The notes: generated from the sequence alone by a model not told the origin. A stretch of 64,000 bases of DNA from Sphingomicrobium clamense (GCF_019264355.1 NZ_JAHVAH010000001.1:852001-916000), one strand, 5' to 3'. Positions 27,083 through 37,582 are shown, counted from the first letter of the stretch. Program-made: numbers and translations.

Positions 27083-29506
27083 TCAGCCGAACGTCTTCTG
27101 CCACCAGCCGGTGCGCGGCGGGGCATCGTCGGTGTTGGCCGCGTCGGACTTTTCGGCCTCGGCGGGCTTGTCGTCCTTCTTGGCAGTCGCCTTCTTCGCC
27201 GGCGCTTTCTTGGCGGGTGCCTTTTTGGCCGCAGTCTTGCGCTTGGGTTTGTCCTCGGCCTTGGCGTCGGTGTCCGTCGCCTCTTCCTTGGGCTCTGCCT
27301 TCTTGCGGCTGCGCGTGGCCTTCTTGGGCTTTTCCTCGGCCTTGTCGTCCTCGGCCTTGGGTTCCGCCTTCTTCCGCGACGCACGCTTCTCGGGTGCGGG
27401 TTTCTCGTCCTCGGCCTTTTCGTCAGCCTTGGCGTCGGCGTCTTCGGCCTTCTTCTTGGCGGCGGGACGGCGACGGGTCTTGGGCTTCTCTTCAGCCTTG
27501 TCGTCGGAAGCCTCGGGCGCGTCGTCCTTCTTCGCCTTGGTGCGCGGCTTGCGCTTGGGCTTTTCGTCGTCCGACTTGGGCTCGTCGGCCCTGTCGTCGG
27601 ACTGGTCCTCGGCGGCCTCATCCTGCTGCGGCTGGTCGCCACCGCGACGACGACGTCCACGACCACCGCGACGGCGGCGACGGCGACGGGGCTTGCGCTC
27701 CTCGTCATCCTCGGCGGTTTCGTCCTCGTCCTCTTCGTCCTCGATCGGCTCGGGCTTCTTGTCCGAAATATCGATCTGGTTCTTGGGACGGGCATTCTTG
27801 GGCGGGCGCGGGCCCTGGCTCTCGACGCTCATCTTGGCGCCTTCGAAGCTCTCGTCGATCACCACCTCGACCGAGACGCCATAGCGTTCTTCGACCTCGG
27901 CCAGTTCGGCGCGCTTCTTGTTCAACAGGAAGATGGCGGCTTCGCGACCTGCGCGCAGCACGATCTTGTTGCCCTTGCCGCGCGCAGCCTCGTCCTCGAT
28001 CATGCGCAGCGCGCTGAGACCCGACGACGATGCGGTGCGCATCAGTCCGGTGCCGTCACAGTGCGGGCAGGCGTGGGTCGAGGCCTCGAGCATGCCGGTG
28101 CGCAGGCGTTGACGGCTCATTTCCATGAGCCCGAAGCCCGAAATCCGTCCGACCTGGATGCGCGCGCGATCCTTCTTGAGCGCGTCCTTCATCGCCTTCT
28201 CGACTTTGCGGACATGGCCGTTCTGTTCCATGTCGATAAAGTCGATGACGACGAGGCCCGCCATGTCGCGCAGGCGCAGCTGGCGGGCGATTTCCTTGGC
28301 CGCTTCCAGGTTAGTCTGGAAGGCGGTGTTCTCGATATTATGCTCCTTGGTGGAGCGGCCCGAGTTGATGTCGATCGAAACCAGTGCCTCAGTCGGGTTA
28401 ATGACCAGATAGCCGCCCGATTTGAGCTGCACGACCGGCTGGTACATGCCCGAGAGCTGGTCTTCGATCCCGAAGCGCTGGAAGACCGGCGTCGGGTCGT
28501 CGTAAAGCTTCACGCGCTTCACGTGGCTGGGCATGAGTAGCTTCATGAAGCCGCGCGCGGCCTTGTAGCCGTCCTCGCCCTCGACCATCACCTCGTCGAT
28601 TTCGCGAGAATAGAGGTCGCGGATCGCGCGTTTCACCAGGTCGCTGTCGCGATAGATGAGCGCAGGGGCGGCAGACTTGAGTGTCTTGTCGCGAATTTCG
28701 TCCCACAGGCGCGCGAGATAGTCGAAGTCGCGTTTGATCTCGGCCTTGGTGCGGGTGAGGCCCGCGGTGCGCACGATCAGGCCCATGCTGCCGGGCAGCT
28801 TGAGGTCGGCCATGATCTGCTTGAGGCGCTTGCGGTCGCTGCCGTTGGAAATCTTGCGCGAGATGCCGCCACCATGGCTGGTGTTGGGCATGAGCACGCA
28901 ATAGCGGCCCGCGAGTGAGAGGTAGGTAGTGAGCGCAGCGCCTTTATTGCCACGCTCTTCCTTCACGACCTGGACGAGCAGCACCTGGCGGCGCTGGATG
29001 ACGTCCTGGATCTTGTAGCGACGGCGCAGCGCCTGGCGCTTCTTGCGCACTTCGTGGACAGCACTTTCATCGACCGGCGAACGATCGCTTTCGGTGCCGA
29101 CTTCCTCGGCGCCTTCGGCAGTATCCTCGGCGACGGCAGCGTCGTCTTCGTCCTTGGAGGGCGCGTCATCGTCATCCGCCGCGTCCATTTCGGCACGCAG
29201 CCGCTCTTCCTCGGCGGCATGCTCGGCCTCTTCGGCGAGCAGCGCGTCACGGTCGGACTTGGGGATCTGGTAATAGTCGGGGTGGATTTCGCTAAAGGCC
29301 AGGAAGCCATGGCGATTGCCGCCATATTCGATGAACGCCGCCTGGAGCGACGGTTCTACGCGAGTGACCTTGGCGAGGTAGATATTGCCTTTGAGCTGCT
29401 TGTGCTCAGCGGATTCGAAGTCGAACTCCTCGATCCGGTTTCCGTCGACGACTGCGACCCGGGTTTCCTCCGGGTGGCGCGCATCGATCAACATGCGCTT
29501 GGACAT
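27083..29506 (-). CDS. rne: Ribonuclease E/G
   Basis: An 807-residue endoribonuclease, the core of the RNA degradosome. The N-terminal S1 domain (IYLAKVTRVEPSLQAAFIEY) is split by an insert of about 80 mostly acidic residues (about 85-165), then resumes with VLLVQVVKEERGNKGAALTT. The catalytic DNase I-like region has VVIDFIDMEQNGHVRKVE with metal-binding Asp residues, and the zinc link is CPHCDGTG. From about residue 570 to the end the chain is low-complexity Lys/Glu/Ala/Pro with an Arg-rich block, and it closes with GWWQKTFG, a C-terminal motif seen in alphaproteobacterial RNase E. The tail is the likely scaffold for partners. Confidence 0.96.
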   Translation of the reverse strand: MSKRMLIDARHPEETRVAVVDGNRIEEFDFESAEHKQLKGNIYLAKVTRVEPSLQAAFIEYGGNRHGFLAFSEIHPDYYQIPKSDRDALLAEEAEHAAEEERLRAEMDAADDDDAPSKDEDDAAVAEDTAEGAEEVGTESDRSPVDESAVHEVRKKRQALRRRYKIQDVIQRRQVLLVQVVKEERGNKGAALTTYLSLAGRYCVLMPNTSHGGGISRKISNGSDRKRLKQIMADLKLPGSMGLIVRTAGLTRTKAEIKRDFDYLARLWDEIRDKTLKSAAPALIYRDSDLVKRAIRDLYSREIDEVMVEGEDGYKAARGFMKLLMPSHVKRVKLYDDPTPVFQRFGIEDQLSGMYQPVVQLKSGGYLVINPTEALVSIDINSGRSTKEHNIENTAFQTNLEAAKEIARQLRLRDMAGLVVIDFIDMEQNGHVRKVEKAMKDALKKDRARIQVGRISGFGLMEMSRQRLRTGMLEASTHACPHCDGTGLMRTASSSGLSALRMIEDEAARGKGNKIVLRAGREAAIFLLNKKRAELAEVEERYGVSVEVVIDESFEGAKMSVESQGPRPPKNARPKNQIDISDKKPEPIEDEEDEDETAEDDEERKPRRRRRRRGGRGRRRRGGDQPQQDEAAEDQSDDRADEPKSDDEKPKRKPRTKAKKDDAPEASDDKAEEKPKTRRRPAAKKKAEDADAKADEKAEDEKPAPEKRASRKKAEPKAEDDKAEEKPKKATRSRKKAEPKEEATDTDAKAEDKPKRKTAAKKAPAKKAPAKKATAKKDDKPAEAEKSDAANTDDAPPRTGWWQKTFG

Positions 29507-29833
29507 TGGTTTTTCTCCGGGCAGGCGGCGCGTTCAGGCGAGCCGGCCATGCCATATTTGCGATCCCGCCCGTTCCAGACGGTGCGGGGACGATTGTTGG
29601 GAAATCTGTCTTTGCTGCATGGGCCATCGCCGGTGTCCCGGCGTTAGACGCGCGCTGTACCGCTGGAGCGGGAGCGCAATGGGCGTCTTGTGGCGTCATG
29701 CAGCGTCAACCTCGTGAGTGCCCGCACCCGAATAGGCTTGGGCTAGGAGGTCCGGTTAGCACCAGTCCTTGGCCCCCGCAAGCGAATGTGAACGAGACTT
29801 GCAGGCCGCGCCGAGTGTGGCACAAGGGGCAAG
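29507..29833. other. Divergent intergenic region between rne and the amidase gene
   Basis: These 327 bases hold no convincing gene. They must include the rne leader, which in other bacteria mediates RNase E autoregulation, and the amidase promoter. I could not pick a promoter with proper spacing on either strand, and I saw no strong stem-loop. Confidence 0.5.
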
Positions 29834-30694
29834 ATGATCAGGATTTCCGCCCTTTTGTCGATTTGCGCGTTGCTCGCCGCTTGTGGCGGAGAGGGCCGCG
29901 CGCCCGACCGGACCGACCCGCGCGAAGTGATCGAGGGCGAGGCGGGCGAAGGGGGCGTCACCATCAACCTGCGCGAAGCAGGCGGGCCGGTGCGGATCAG
30001 CGAGGCGCGCGTGCCGGGCCAGCCGATGGTGCTGATCGATCCGGGCCATGGCGGGGAGGATGGCGGCGCGGTGAGCCCCGGCGGGGTGCGCGAAAAAGAC
30101 CTGACGCTGGCCTTCGCCGAAGAGCTTCGCGACCTGTTGGTCGAGCGCGGACGCGTGCGTGTGGCACTGACCCGCGACAAGGACGCGACCGTCAACCTCG
30201 AACAGCGGCCGCAGATCGCTCGCGCGATCGGCGCCGACCTGTTCGTGTCGATCCACATGGATAGCGCGCCCAATCCGGAAGCGACGGGGGTCACCATCTA
30301 TTCACTGTCCGACGTCGCCTCGACCAAGGAAGCGGCTGCGCTGGCGGCGGCGGAGCGCGAACGGGTGGGGCCGGTCACGAGTGGCGGCGAAGGCGCGGTC
30401 GAACATCTGCTGACCGATCTTGCGTTGCGCGACCAGATGAGCGCGAGCGCCGCCTTCGCGCGGCGTTTCCTGCGTCGTGCCGGCGAAGGGGTGCCGCTGC
30501 GCCCCACACCGCACCAATTCGCCGATTTTGTCGTCCTGCGGGGCGCGCAGACGCCGGGCGCGCTGGTCGAGGCGGGGTATCTTACCAATGCGACCGATGC
30601 CGCGCGGCTGAGCAGCGTGGAGGGACGCCGTCCGCTCGTGCAGGCGCTGGCCGAAGCGATCGAGGCCGACTTGGCTGCACGCGGGCCGCGCTAA
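29834..30694 (+). CDS. N-acetylmuramoyl-L-alanine amidase, lipoprotein
   Basis: A 286-residue Amidase_3 enzyme that cleaves the amide bond between MurNAc and the stem peptide. The N-terminus is a lipoprotein signal (ALLAAC, lipidated Cys17), so it should be tethered to a membrane. The domain has VLIDPGHGGEDGGAV with the zinc His and Glu, FVSIHMDSAPNP and a final VEAGYLTN. A conserved helix region blocks the site in regulated amidases, and such a region may lie around 160-190. It precedes PBP1A by 43 bases in the same direction, a synthesis/hydrolysis pair for septal or lateral wall. Confidence 0.92.
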   Translation: MIRISALLSICALLAACGGEGRAPDRTDPREVIEGEAGEGGVTINLREAGGPVRISEARVPGQPMVLIDPGHGGEDGGAVSPGGVREKDLTLAFAEELRDLLVERGRVRVALTRDKDATVNLEQRPQIARAIGADLFVSIHMDSAPNPEATGVTIYSLSDVASTKEAAALAAAERERVGPVTSGGEGAVEHLLTDLALRDQMSASAAFARRFLRRAGEGVPLRPTPHQFADFVVLRGAQTPGALVEAGYLTNATDAARLSSVEGRRPLVQALAEAIEADLAARGPR

Positions 30695-30737
30695 CCGCTT
30701 TTCGAGGCGGGGCTTTGACGCTAGAGCGGTGCCAGAC

Positions 30738-33290
30738 ATGAACATGCCCACCATTCCCATGCCCGACCTGGTCGCGTTCAATAATCGCGTTCACGCGCGG
30801 CTCGACCCGTGGCGCGAGAAGCGCTGGGTGCGCTGGCTTTTCTATATCGTCGCCGTGGGCCTGATCGCGGTGGCGCTGTTGTGGGTGATCCTGAGCGCGA
30901 ACCAGATGAGCGAGGAGGAAATCCTCGGCTACGAACCGGCGCTGCCAACCATGGTGCGCGGCAATGACGGCAATCCGATCGGCACCTACGCGCGCGAACG
31001 TCGCGTCAACCTCTCCTATGACGACTACCCGATCCAGGTGGTCGAAGCGTTCATCTCGGCGGAAGACAAGACCTTCTTCTCGCATGGCGGGATCGATTAT
31101 CCCGCGCTCGCCAACGCCGTGTTCGAATATACGACCAAGTCGGTGACGGGCGGCGGCCGCGCGGCGGGTGGTTCGACCATTACGCAGCAGGTCGCGAAGA
31201 ACCTGTCGGGTGACGACGATTATTCGCCGGTTCGCAAGGTGCGCGAAGCGGTGCTCGCTTTCCGGATCGAAGATACGCTGTCGAAGGAAGAAATCCTGGC
31301 GCTCTACCTCAACGAGATTTTCCTCGGGCGGAACGCCTACGGGGTGCAGGCGGCGAGCCGCGCCTATTTCGACAAGGATGTCGGCGAGCTCGACCTGCAC
31401 GAGGTCGCCTACCTGGCGGCGATCCCCAAGGGGCCGAGCAATTACCATCCGGTGCGCAACAAGGCGCGCGCCACGGCGCGGCGCAATTACGTGCTGCGCC
31501 AGATGGAAGAGAATGGCTTCATCACGCCGCAAGAGCGCGATGCGGCGATTGCCGAGGAACTGGTCGCCATCCCGCAAGGCTCGGCGCAGCCGTTCCGCGA
31601 AATGGGCGGCTATTTCCTCGAGGAAGTGCGTCGCAAGCTGCTCGAAGATTATGGCGAGGAAGCCGGCGACGGCGAGAACAGCGTCTATGCCGGCGGGCTG
31701 TGGGTCCGCACGTCGATGGATGCCGAGATGCAGGACGCGGCGGCCGAAGCGCTGCGCGAACAGCTGGCCCGTTATGACGGGTCGCGCGGCTGGCGCGATC
31801 TCGGCATGAAGATCGACATGAGCCAGGACTGGAACAGCCAGCTGCGCATCGCCGCGGTGGGTACCGGCTTCCCCGACTGGAAGAAGGCGGTCGTGCTCGA
31901 GAAAGACGGGCAGGCGGCGCGGATCGGCTTCACCAATGGCGAGACCGCGCTGCTGCCGCGCTCGGCCGCGCTCCAGCCCCGCGCGGGCGGCGGAGGCATC
32001 GCCTTCAACAATATCGCGGTCGGCGACATCATCGTCGTCAAGGACCTGGGCAATGACGAATATGCGCTGCGTTCGATCCCGCAAGTCTCGGGCGCCTTCG
32101 TCGCGCAGCAGGTCAATACCGGCCGCGTGCTGGCGATGCAGGGCGGGTTCGACGCGATGGGCGGCGGGCTCAACCGTGCGACGCAGGCGCGGCGCCAGCC
32201 GGGTTCGGCGTTCAAGCCGATCGTCTACGTGACGGCGCTGGAAAACGGGTTCACGCCCGCCTCGGTCGTGCTCGATTCGCCCTTCTGCGTCTGGCAGGGC
32301 GCGGACCTGGGCGAAAAATGCTTCCGCAATTTCGACGGCAAATATTCGGGGCCCAAGACGCTGCGTTGGGGGGTCGAGCAGTCGCGCAACCTGATGACCG
32401 TGCGCACCGCGAGCGAGACCGGGATGGCCAAGATTACCGCCAATGCTGAGCGGATGGGCGTTGGCCAATATCCCAACTACCTCTCGATTGCGCTGGGAGC
32501 GGGGGAGACGACCCCGCTTGCGCTGACCAATGCCTACGCCATCCTCGCCAACCATGGCCGCGAGGTGAAGCCGAGCCTGATCGACTATGTGCAGGACCGC
32601 AAAGGAAAGGTCATCTTCCGCCAGGACAATCGCTGCGCGATCATGGAGAATTGCAACGCGGCCGATTATGACGGCGGCAACATGCCCCGCCCGCCCAGCC
32701 GCGCGCGCCAGATCATTGATGCGCAGGCCGCATTCCAGATGGTGCATATCATGACCGGCGTGGTCGAACGCGGGACCGCAGTGCGGCTTGCCAGCCTCGA
32801 CATGCCGCTGTTCGGCAAGACCGGCACGACGAGCGGACCGACCAACGTCTGGTTCGTCGGCGGAACGCCCGAGATCGTGACCGGCACCTATATCGGCTAT
32901 GACGAGAACCGGAACCTGTCGCGATCAGCACAGGGCGGGAATACGGCGGGGCCGGTGTTCATGATGTTCGCCGAAAAAGTGCTCAAGGACCGGCCCAAGG
33001 TGCCGTTCAGGGCGCCGCCCGGCATCCGCATGGTGCGGATCGATCGCCAGACGGGGACGCGCGTGTTCGGGACGTTCCCGACCAGCGAGGAGCGTCTGTC
33101 GAGCGTCATCTGGGAAGCATTCAAGCCGCAGACCGAACCGCGGCGCAGCTGGCGCGCGGTGGAGGAAGAGCCCGAGGACGATTTGCCGACTATTCCGGAC
33201 AATCTCGTCACGCGCCCGGCGCCCGCGCGGCCCGCACAGCCCGCGCCTGCCGACGACGACTTCTTGCAACGACAGGGCGGCATCTACTAA
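30738..33290 (+). CDS. mrcA: Penicillin-binding protein 1A (class A PBP)
   Basis: An 850-residue bifunctional peptidoglycan glycosyltransferase/transpeptidase in the inner membrane. One transmembrane segment (about 33-56) is followed by the GT51 domain with catalytic Glu in SAEDKTFFSHGGID and GGSTITQQVAKNL. The OB-like insert of PBP1A comes next, then the transpeptidase domain with QPGSAFKP (nucleophile Ser), SRN and KTGTT. The C-terminal tail is Pro/Ala-rich. The start is the ATG at 30738; a GTG at 30729 is possible. It is followed 33 bases later by prfB. Confidence 0.95.
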   Translation: MNMPTIPMPDLVAFNNRVHARLDPWREKRWVRWLFYIVAVGLIAVALLWVILSANQMSEEEILGYEPALPTMVRGNDGNPIGTYARERRVNLSYDDYPIQVVEAFISAEDKTFFSHGGIDYPALANAVFEYTTKSVTGGGRAAGGSTITQQVAKNLSGDDDYSPVRKVREAVLAFRIEDTLSKEEILALYLNEIFLGRNAYGVQAASRAYFDKDVGELDLHEVAYLAAIPKGPSNYHPVRNKARATARRNYVLRQMEENGFITPQERDAAIAEELVAIPQGSAQPFREMGGYFLEEVRRKLLEDYGEEAGDGENSVYAGGLWVRTSMDAEMQDAAAEALREQLARYDGSRGWRDLGMKIDMSQDWNSQLRIAAVGTGFPDWKKAVVLEKDGQAARIGFTNGETALLPRSAALQPRAGGGGIAFNNIAVGDIIVVKDLGNDEYALRSIPQVSGAFVAQQVNTGRVLAMQGGFDAMGGGLNRATQARRQPGSAFKPIVYVTALENGFTPASVVLDSPFCVWQGADLGEKCFRNFDGKYSGPKTLRWGVEQSRNLMTVRTASETGMAKITANAERMGVGQYPNYLSIALGAGETTPLALTNAYAILANHGREVKPSLIDYVQDRKGKVIFRQDNRCAIMENCNAADYDGGNMPRPPSRARQIIDAQAAFQMVHIMTGVVERGTAVRLASLDMPLFGKTGTTSGPTNVWFVGGTPEIVTGTYIGYDENRNLSRSAQGGNTAGPVFMMFAEKVLKDRPKVPFRAPPGIRMVRIDRQTGTRVFGTFPTSEERLSSVIWEAFKPQTEPRRSWRAVEEEPEDDLPTIPDNLVTRPAPARPAQPAPADDDFLQRQGGIY

Positions 33291-33323
33291 CGCCGCCATC
33301 GAACAGACTTTGGGAATTCGACC

Positions 33324-34457
33324 ATGCGCGCCGAAGCGCAAGCCTTTGCCGACCAGATCAATGCCGCCACGCAGCTCTTGCGCCGTTTCCTCGACTGGGA
33401 TGTCGCGCAAAAGCGGCTCGACGAGCTGAACGCCAAGGTCGAGGACCCGACCCTGTGGGACGACCCCAAGGGCGCGCAGGCGATCATGCGCGAGCGCGGG
33501 CGGCTGGAAGACGCCATGAAGGCCACGCGTAACATGGAAAAGGAACTGGCCGACACGCTCGAGCTGATGGAAATGGCCGAAATGGAAGGCGACGACGGGC
33601 TCGTCGACGATGCGGTCAAGAGCCTCGAGCAGCTGGCCGAGCGCGCCGAGCGCGACAAGGTCGCAGCGCTGCTGGCGGGCGAAGCGGATGGAAATAATGC
33701 CTATGTCGAGGTCCATGCCGGTGCCGGCGGGACCGAGAGCCAGGACTGGGCCGAGATGCTCCAGCGCATGTACACGCGCTGGGCCGAACGGCGCGGGATG
33801 AAGGTCGAGCTGGTCGACCATCATGCGGGCGAACAGGCGGGGATCAAGTCGGCGACGCTGCTGCTCAAGGGCGAGAATGCTTACGGCTATGCGAAGACCG
33901 AGAGCGGCGTGCACCGGCTTGTGCGCATTTCGCCCTATGACAGCTCGGCGCGGCGACACACGAGCTTCTCGAGCGTCTGGGTTTATCCCGAAGTCGATGA
34001 CGACATCGATATCGAGATCAACGAGAGCGATCTTCGCATCGATACTTATCGCGCGTCAGGTGCGGGCGGGCAGCATATCAACACGACCGACAGCGCGGTG
34101 CGCATCACGCACATCCCGACCAACATCGTCGTCGCCTCGCAATCGCAGCGCTCGCAGCACAAGAACAAGGCCGAGGCGATGAAGCAGCTCAAAGCGCGCC
34201 TCTACGAAGCCGAGTTGCAGAAGCGCGAGGAAGAGGCGAATGCGGCCAACGCGAGCAAAACCGACATCGGTTGGGGTCACCAGATCCGCAGCTATGTGCT
34301 CCAGCCTTACCAGCAGGTGAAGGATTTGCGCACGGGCGTGATCTCGACGGCGCCCGGAGACGTGTTGGATGGCGACCTCGACAAATTCATGGCCGCGGCG
34401 CTGTCGCAGCGCGTGACGGGCGAAAAGGTCGAGGTTGCGGACGACGATGTCGAATAG
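33324..34457 (+). CDS. prfB: Peptide chain release factor 2
   Basis: A 377-residue class I release factor that reads UGA and UAA. The GGQ peptidyl-hydrolysis motif is at 248-250 ([19 protein letters not shown]). The stop-codon recognition tripeptide reads SPY (203-205) where E. coli RF2 has SPF. The frame is continuous from the ATG, so there is no programmed frameshift of the kind that controls E. coli prfB. An upstream coiled-coil helical domain covers 25-115. The last codons overlap the ATG of the following methyltransferase, which suggests translational coupling. Confidence 0.97.
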   Translation: MRAEAQAFADQINAATQLLRRFLDWDVAQKRLDELNAKVEDPTLWDDPKGAQAIMRERGRLEDAMKATRNMEKELADTLELMEMAEMEGDDGLVDDAVKSLEQLAERAERDKVAALLAGEADGNNAYVEVHAGAGGTESQDWAEMLQRMYTRWAERRGMKVELVDHHAGEQAGIKSATLLLKGENAYGYAKTESGVHRLVRISPYDSSARRHTSFSSVWVYPEVDDDIDIEINESDLRIDTYRASGAGGQHINTTDSAVRITHIPTNIVVASQSQRSQHKNKAEAMKQLKARLYEAELQKREEEANAANASKTDIGWGHQIRSYVLQPYQQVKDLRTGVISTAPGDVLDGDLDKFMAAALSQRVTGEKVEVADDDVE

Positions 34458-35148
34458 GCTGATTGCCCTGACGGCGCTGGCAGCGCTTGCCGGATGCGAT
34501 GCCGATCCGCGCGAGGCCAATGGCGGCTTCCCGGTGGCGGGACGCGCGGTCGCGCCGATCGTCTCGGACCGCTTTTCAACCGAAGATGCGCGTGACCGTG
34601 TCGGCGAGGCCGAGCAGGTCATGGAACTGGCGGGCATCGTGCCCGGCATGTCGGTCGCCGATATCGGTGCGGGCGAGGGCTATTATACGATCCGGCTGGC
34701 CAATGCGGTCGGGCCGGGCGGGCGCGTGCTGGCGCAGGACATTATCCCCGAGACGCGCGATGCGTTGGCGCGGCGCGTACAGCGCGAGGAATTGGAGAAT
34801 GTCTCGGTGCGATTGGGCGCGTCGGCCGATCCGCGGCTTCCCCCGGCGAGCTTCGACCGCATCTTCCTCGTCCACATGTATCACGAAGTGACCGAGCCCT
34901 ACGAGTTCCTGTGGAACTTGCGACAGGGCCTCAGGCAGGGCGGCGAGGTCGTGGTGGTCGATGCGGACCGGCCGATCAAGCGTCACGGCATGCCGCCCGG
35001 CCTGCTCGACTGCGAGTTTGCGGCGCTCGGCATGGAGCGCATCCGGACAGCGGAAATTGCGGGCGCGGACGCCTATTTCGCGGCGTTCCGCATTAGCCGC
35101 GAGCTTCCCGAGCCGAGCGAAATCGACGTGTGCGAGGAAGACGCTTGA
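34447..35148 (+). CDS. Lipoprotein with a class I SAM methyltransferase domain
   Basis: 233 residues: a short lipoprotein signal (TALAALAGC, Cys17), a linker of about 30 residues, then a Rossmann methyltransferase fold with [21 protein letters not shown] (motif I), LAQDIIP and [20 protein letters not shown]. The domain would bind S-adenosylmethionine, yet the N-terminus predicts export to the periplasm or outer membrane, where SAM is not expected. Either the signal is not used, or the domain has another role. The ATG lies inside prfB, 11 bases before its stop. The methylation substrate is unknown; it is not the RF2 methylase PrmC, whose NPPY motif is lacking. Confidence 0.8.
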   Translation: MSNRLIALTALAALAGCDADPREANGGFPVAGRAVAPIVSDRFSTEDARDRVGEAEQVMELAGIVPGMSVADIGAGEGYYTIRLANAVGPGGRVLAQDIIPETRDALARRVQREELENVSVRLGASADPRLPPASFDRIFLVHMYHEVTEPYEFLWNLRQGLRQGGEVVVVDADRPIKRHGMPPGLLDCEFAALGMERIRTAEIAGADAYFAAFRISRELPEPSEIDVCEEDA

Positions 35149-35178
35149 ACGGCGCCAGAGCCGTTGTAGGGTGAGGCC

Positions 35179-35973
35179 ATGCGGCAATATCTAGACTTGA
35201 TGCAGCGAATCCTCGACGAGGGCGCGCGGCAGGACGATCGCACTGGTGTGGGCACCTATTCGGTGTTCGGTGCGCAGATGCGGTTCGACCTCTCCAAGGG
35301 GTTTCCGCTGCTGACGACGAAGAAGCTCCACCTGCGATCGATCATCGTCGAATTGCTCTGGTTCCTGAACGGCGACACCAACGTCAAATATCTCCAGGAT
35401 AACAAGGTCAGCATCTGGGACGAGTGGGCCGACGAGAATGGTGATCTGGGTCCGGTTTACGGCAAGCAGTGGCGACGCTTCGAAGGCGGAAACGGGCGCA
35501 CGGTCGACCAGATCGAGGAGCTGGTGAAGCTGATCAAGGAGGATCCCGCGTCCCGCCGCCAGGTGGTGAGCGCGTGGAACCCGGCGGAGCAGCCCGACAT
35601 GGCGCTGGCGCCGTGCCACTGCCTGTTCCAAACGCATGTCGCCAACGGCAGGCTGAGCCTCCAGCTATACCAGCGTTCGGCGGACCTCTTCTTGGGAGTC
35701 CCGTTCAACATCGCTTCCTATGCATTGCTGACGCACATGCTGGCGCGCGAGACCGGGCTTGAAGTCGGCGATTTTGTGTGGACCGGCGGTGACGTGCATC
35801 TCTACTCGAACCATCTCGAGCAGGCGCGCGAGCAGCTGGGACGCGAGCCGCGAGTCCTGCCGACGCTCAAGATCGAGGATCGCGGGCAGGGACTGTTCGA
35901 CTATGAGCCGTCGGATTTCAGCTTTGAGGGCTATGACCCGCATCCGCACATCAAGGCGCCAGTCGCGGTCTAG
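35179..35973 (+). CDS. thyA: Thymidylate synthase
   Basis: 264 residues, the same length as E. coli ThyA. It converts dUMP to dTMP with methylenetetrahydrofolate. The nucleophile Cys146 is in [10 protein letters not shown], the dUMP phosphate site includes DDRTGVGT and [13 protein letters not shown], and the C-terminus [11 protein letters not shown] is intact. The ATG follows GTGAGG. No folA is adjacent. Its stop overlaps the convergent S41 protease gene by 4 bases. Confidence 0.97.
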   Translation: MRQYLDLMQRILDEGARQDDRTGVGTYSVFGAQMRFDLSKGFPLLTTKKLHLRSIIVELLWFLNGDTNVKYLQDNKVSIWDEWADENGDLGPVYGKQWRRFEGGNGRTVDQIEELVKLIKEDPASRRQVVSAWNPAEQPDMALAPCHCLFQTHVANGRLSLQLYQRSADLFLGVPFNIASYALLTHMLARETGLEVGDFVWTGGDVHLYSNHLEQAREQLGREPRVLPTLKIEDRGQGLFDYEPSDFSFEGYDPHPHIKAPVAV

Positions 35974-37142
35974 GGCATCATAAAGGCGCGGTCGAACAGC
36001 TCGGGGAACTCCGTCGCAGGCATGCTCGACAAGTCGGCCGGCAAGTCAGGCTCGATCCCCTCGATTTCGTTGACGCCGGCCGCCGTGAACCGGGCACAGT
36101 TGGGCATCAGCACGTAGAGCGGCGCCGCCTTCAGCTGCACGGCATGTCCGCCATCGATATAGCCGCAGCCGGCACCGAAGGTGCGTTCCCCGACGAGGAC
36201 CGCGCGGTCATTGTCGGCAAGCCAGACGGCAAAGCCTTCTGTCGCCGATGCCGACCTCCGGTCGAGCAGCAGCGAGATCGGTCCCGTCCAGAGGCCGCTC
36301 CCTTCGATCCATTCCTTCTTTGCGTTGGGCTTGAGGACCGGGCAGACTTTTTGCCCCTCCCAGATGGCGCGTCGGTCGCAGGCCGGATCGGCCAGTAGCG
36401 GCGAGCTCCGTCCAAGGTTTCCCTCGCCGAGCTTCGCAACGATATCGGCGATCCACTCGCTGCCGCCGCCATTTCCGGTCGCGTCGATCACCAGGCGCTT
36501 GGCACCGGCTTCCCTGAGTGCAGAAAGGGTTTCGTCGAAATGCGCGTTGAGCCGCTTGCGCGTCGCCAGCTGGAGCGCACGCGCGTCAAGGCCGGCCTCG
36601 GCAGCTTCGGCGCATGCCTCCTTATATTTGTTCTCTCCAAAGGCGGCGATGCGAACGATGCCGGTTTCGCCAATCGTGCCGGCGGGAAAGTCCCGGCTGG
36701 CGACAGGCTTCCAGTCGGGATGGGCGGTGTAGCTTAGATCGCTGGCTAAATTTTCGGTCTCGTACCCTGCGGAAGCGCAGTCGGTCCCGGGCGCGGTGCT
36801 GCTTTCCATCGGGAGAAGCGTAGCGGTCTCGGGGGCTTGGCCGAAGTGCATGCCAAGGTGAGGGTCGTCGAAGGCGTCCACGAAACGTCTTAGAGCGAGG
36901 AATGCCTGGATGTGACTGAAGCTGCCGTCGAGCGCTTCACCGGTCTGGCTGTCGAGTGCTTCAAGATCGAGATTGCGCTGTTCAACCTGCCAATCGAGAT
37001 TGGCATAGCCTTCCGCCATCCCATCCTTGAGCCGCTCATAGTCCGCCTGCCAGGCCGCCCGATCGTAGGTGAGCAGGTCATAGCCGACTGCGGCAACGGC
37101 CAGCAGGGCGACAATCGAGAAAAGCATGCGCATTATCGACAT
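35970..37142 (-). CDS. S41-family (tail-specific protease-like) peptidase
   Basis: A 390-residue exported or membrane-anchored serine protease of the S41 fold. A hydrophobic N-terminal segment ([16 protein letters not shown]) is followed by a helical region and the interphotoreceptor-retinoid-binding-type core: [30 protein letters not shown] and the nucleophile region [16 protein letters not shown]. No clear PDZ domain is present, which sets it apart from classical Prc/CtpA. Seven or more Cys residues suggest disulfides in the periplasm. The start is the ATG at 37142 or 37133. It is divergent from the entericidin genes. Confidence 0.82.
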   Translation of the reverse strand: MSIMRMLFSIVALLAVAAVGYDLLTYDRAAWQADYERLKDGMAEGYANLDWQVEQRNLDLEALDSQTGEALDGSFSHIQAFLALRRFVDAFDDPHLGMHFGQAPETATLLPMESSTAPGTDCASAGYETENLASDLSYTAHPDWKPVASRDFPAGTIGETGIVRIAAFGENKYKEACAEAAEAGLDARALQLATRKRLNAHFDETLSALREAGAKRLVIDATGNGGGSEWIADIVAKLGEGNLGRSSPLLADPACDRRAIWEGQKVCPVLKPNAKKEWIEGSGLWTGPISLLLDRRSASATEGFAVWLADNDRAVLVGERTFGAGCGYIDGGHAVQLKAAPLYVLMPNCARFTAAGVNEIEGIEPDLPADLSSMPATEFPELFDRAFMMP

Positions 37143-37266
37143 AATACAGCAATACGCTCTTCGATCTGTTCTTGCAAGTCGTCGCGGCTGCGCAACGTTT
37201 TGTATCGGCCATGCAACCATCGGCTTCAGCACCGCGTTCAGCCGCCACAACAACGGGAGAAGTATT

Positions 37267-37395
37267 ATGGTACGTAAGTTTTTCTCGACGATCGCCGTTG
37301 GCGGTCTGCTCGTTCTTTCGGCCTGCAATACCGTCCAGGGTGTCGGCGAAGACGTGGAGTCGGTTGGTGAAGCTGGCGAAGAAGCCATCAACTAA
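37267..37395 (+). CDS. Entericidin family lipoprotein, copy 1
   Basis: 42 residues: MVRKFFSTIAVGGLLVL, then the lipobox LSAC (Cys20) and a small polar mature peptide, NTVQGVGEDVESVGEAGEE. The size, the C-N-T-V-x-G-x-G-x-D sequence after the lipid Cys and the tandem arrangement are typical of entericidins A/B, small membrane-active lipoproteins known as a toxin-antidote pair in enterobacteria. In alphaproteobacteria they are widespread and their role is uncertain. GGGAGAAG precedes the ATG. Confidence 0.85.
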   Translation: MVRKFFSTIAVGGLLVLSACNTVQGVGEDVESVGEAGEEAIN

Positions 37396-37421
37396 GCGCG
37401 CGCTTGCATAGGAGACGTCCA

Positions 37422-37562
37422 ATGGTCCGCAAATTTATCACCAGTGTCGCCATCGGCGGGCTGATGGTGCTGTCGGCGTGTAATACCGTGAAAGGCGCCG
37501 GCCAAGACATCCAGTCGGTCGGCAAGTGCGGCGAAGACGCGATGGACGGGCACGACTGCTAG
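37422..37562 (+). CDS. Entericidin family lipoprotein, copy 2 (with extra cysteines)
   Basis: A 46-residue paralogue of copy 1, beginning 26 bases after it and therefore in the same transcript. The lipobox is LSAC, followed by NTVKGAGQDIQSVGKCGED and the tail AMDGHDC. Unlike the other two copies, it has two further Cys residues after the lipid-bearing one and a basic Lys before the first, so a disulfide in the mature peptide is possible. GGAGAC precedes the ATG, and a terminator follows. Confidence 0.85.
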   Translation: MVRKFITSVAIGGLMVLSACNTVKGAGQDIQSVGKCGEDAMDGHDC

Positions 37563-37582
37563 TCCGACCCAACCGAGAAACA

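Noticed and set aside
30582..32747. A 721-codon open frame on the minus strand
   Set aside because: Antisense of the PBP1A gene, whose catalytic motifs are intact on the plus strand.
33324..34457. A programmed frameshift in prfB
   Set aside because: The gene is open from the ATG to the stop with no internal in-frame UGA, so the E. coli type of autoregulation is absent.
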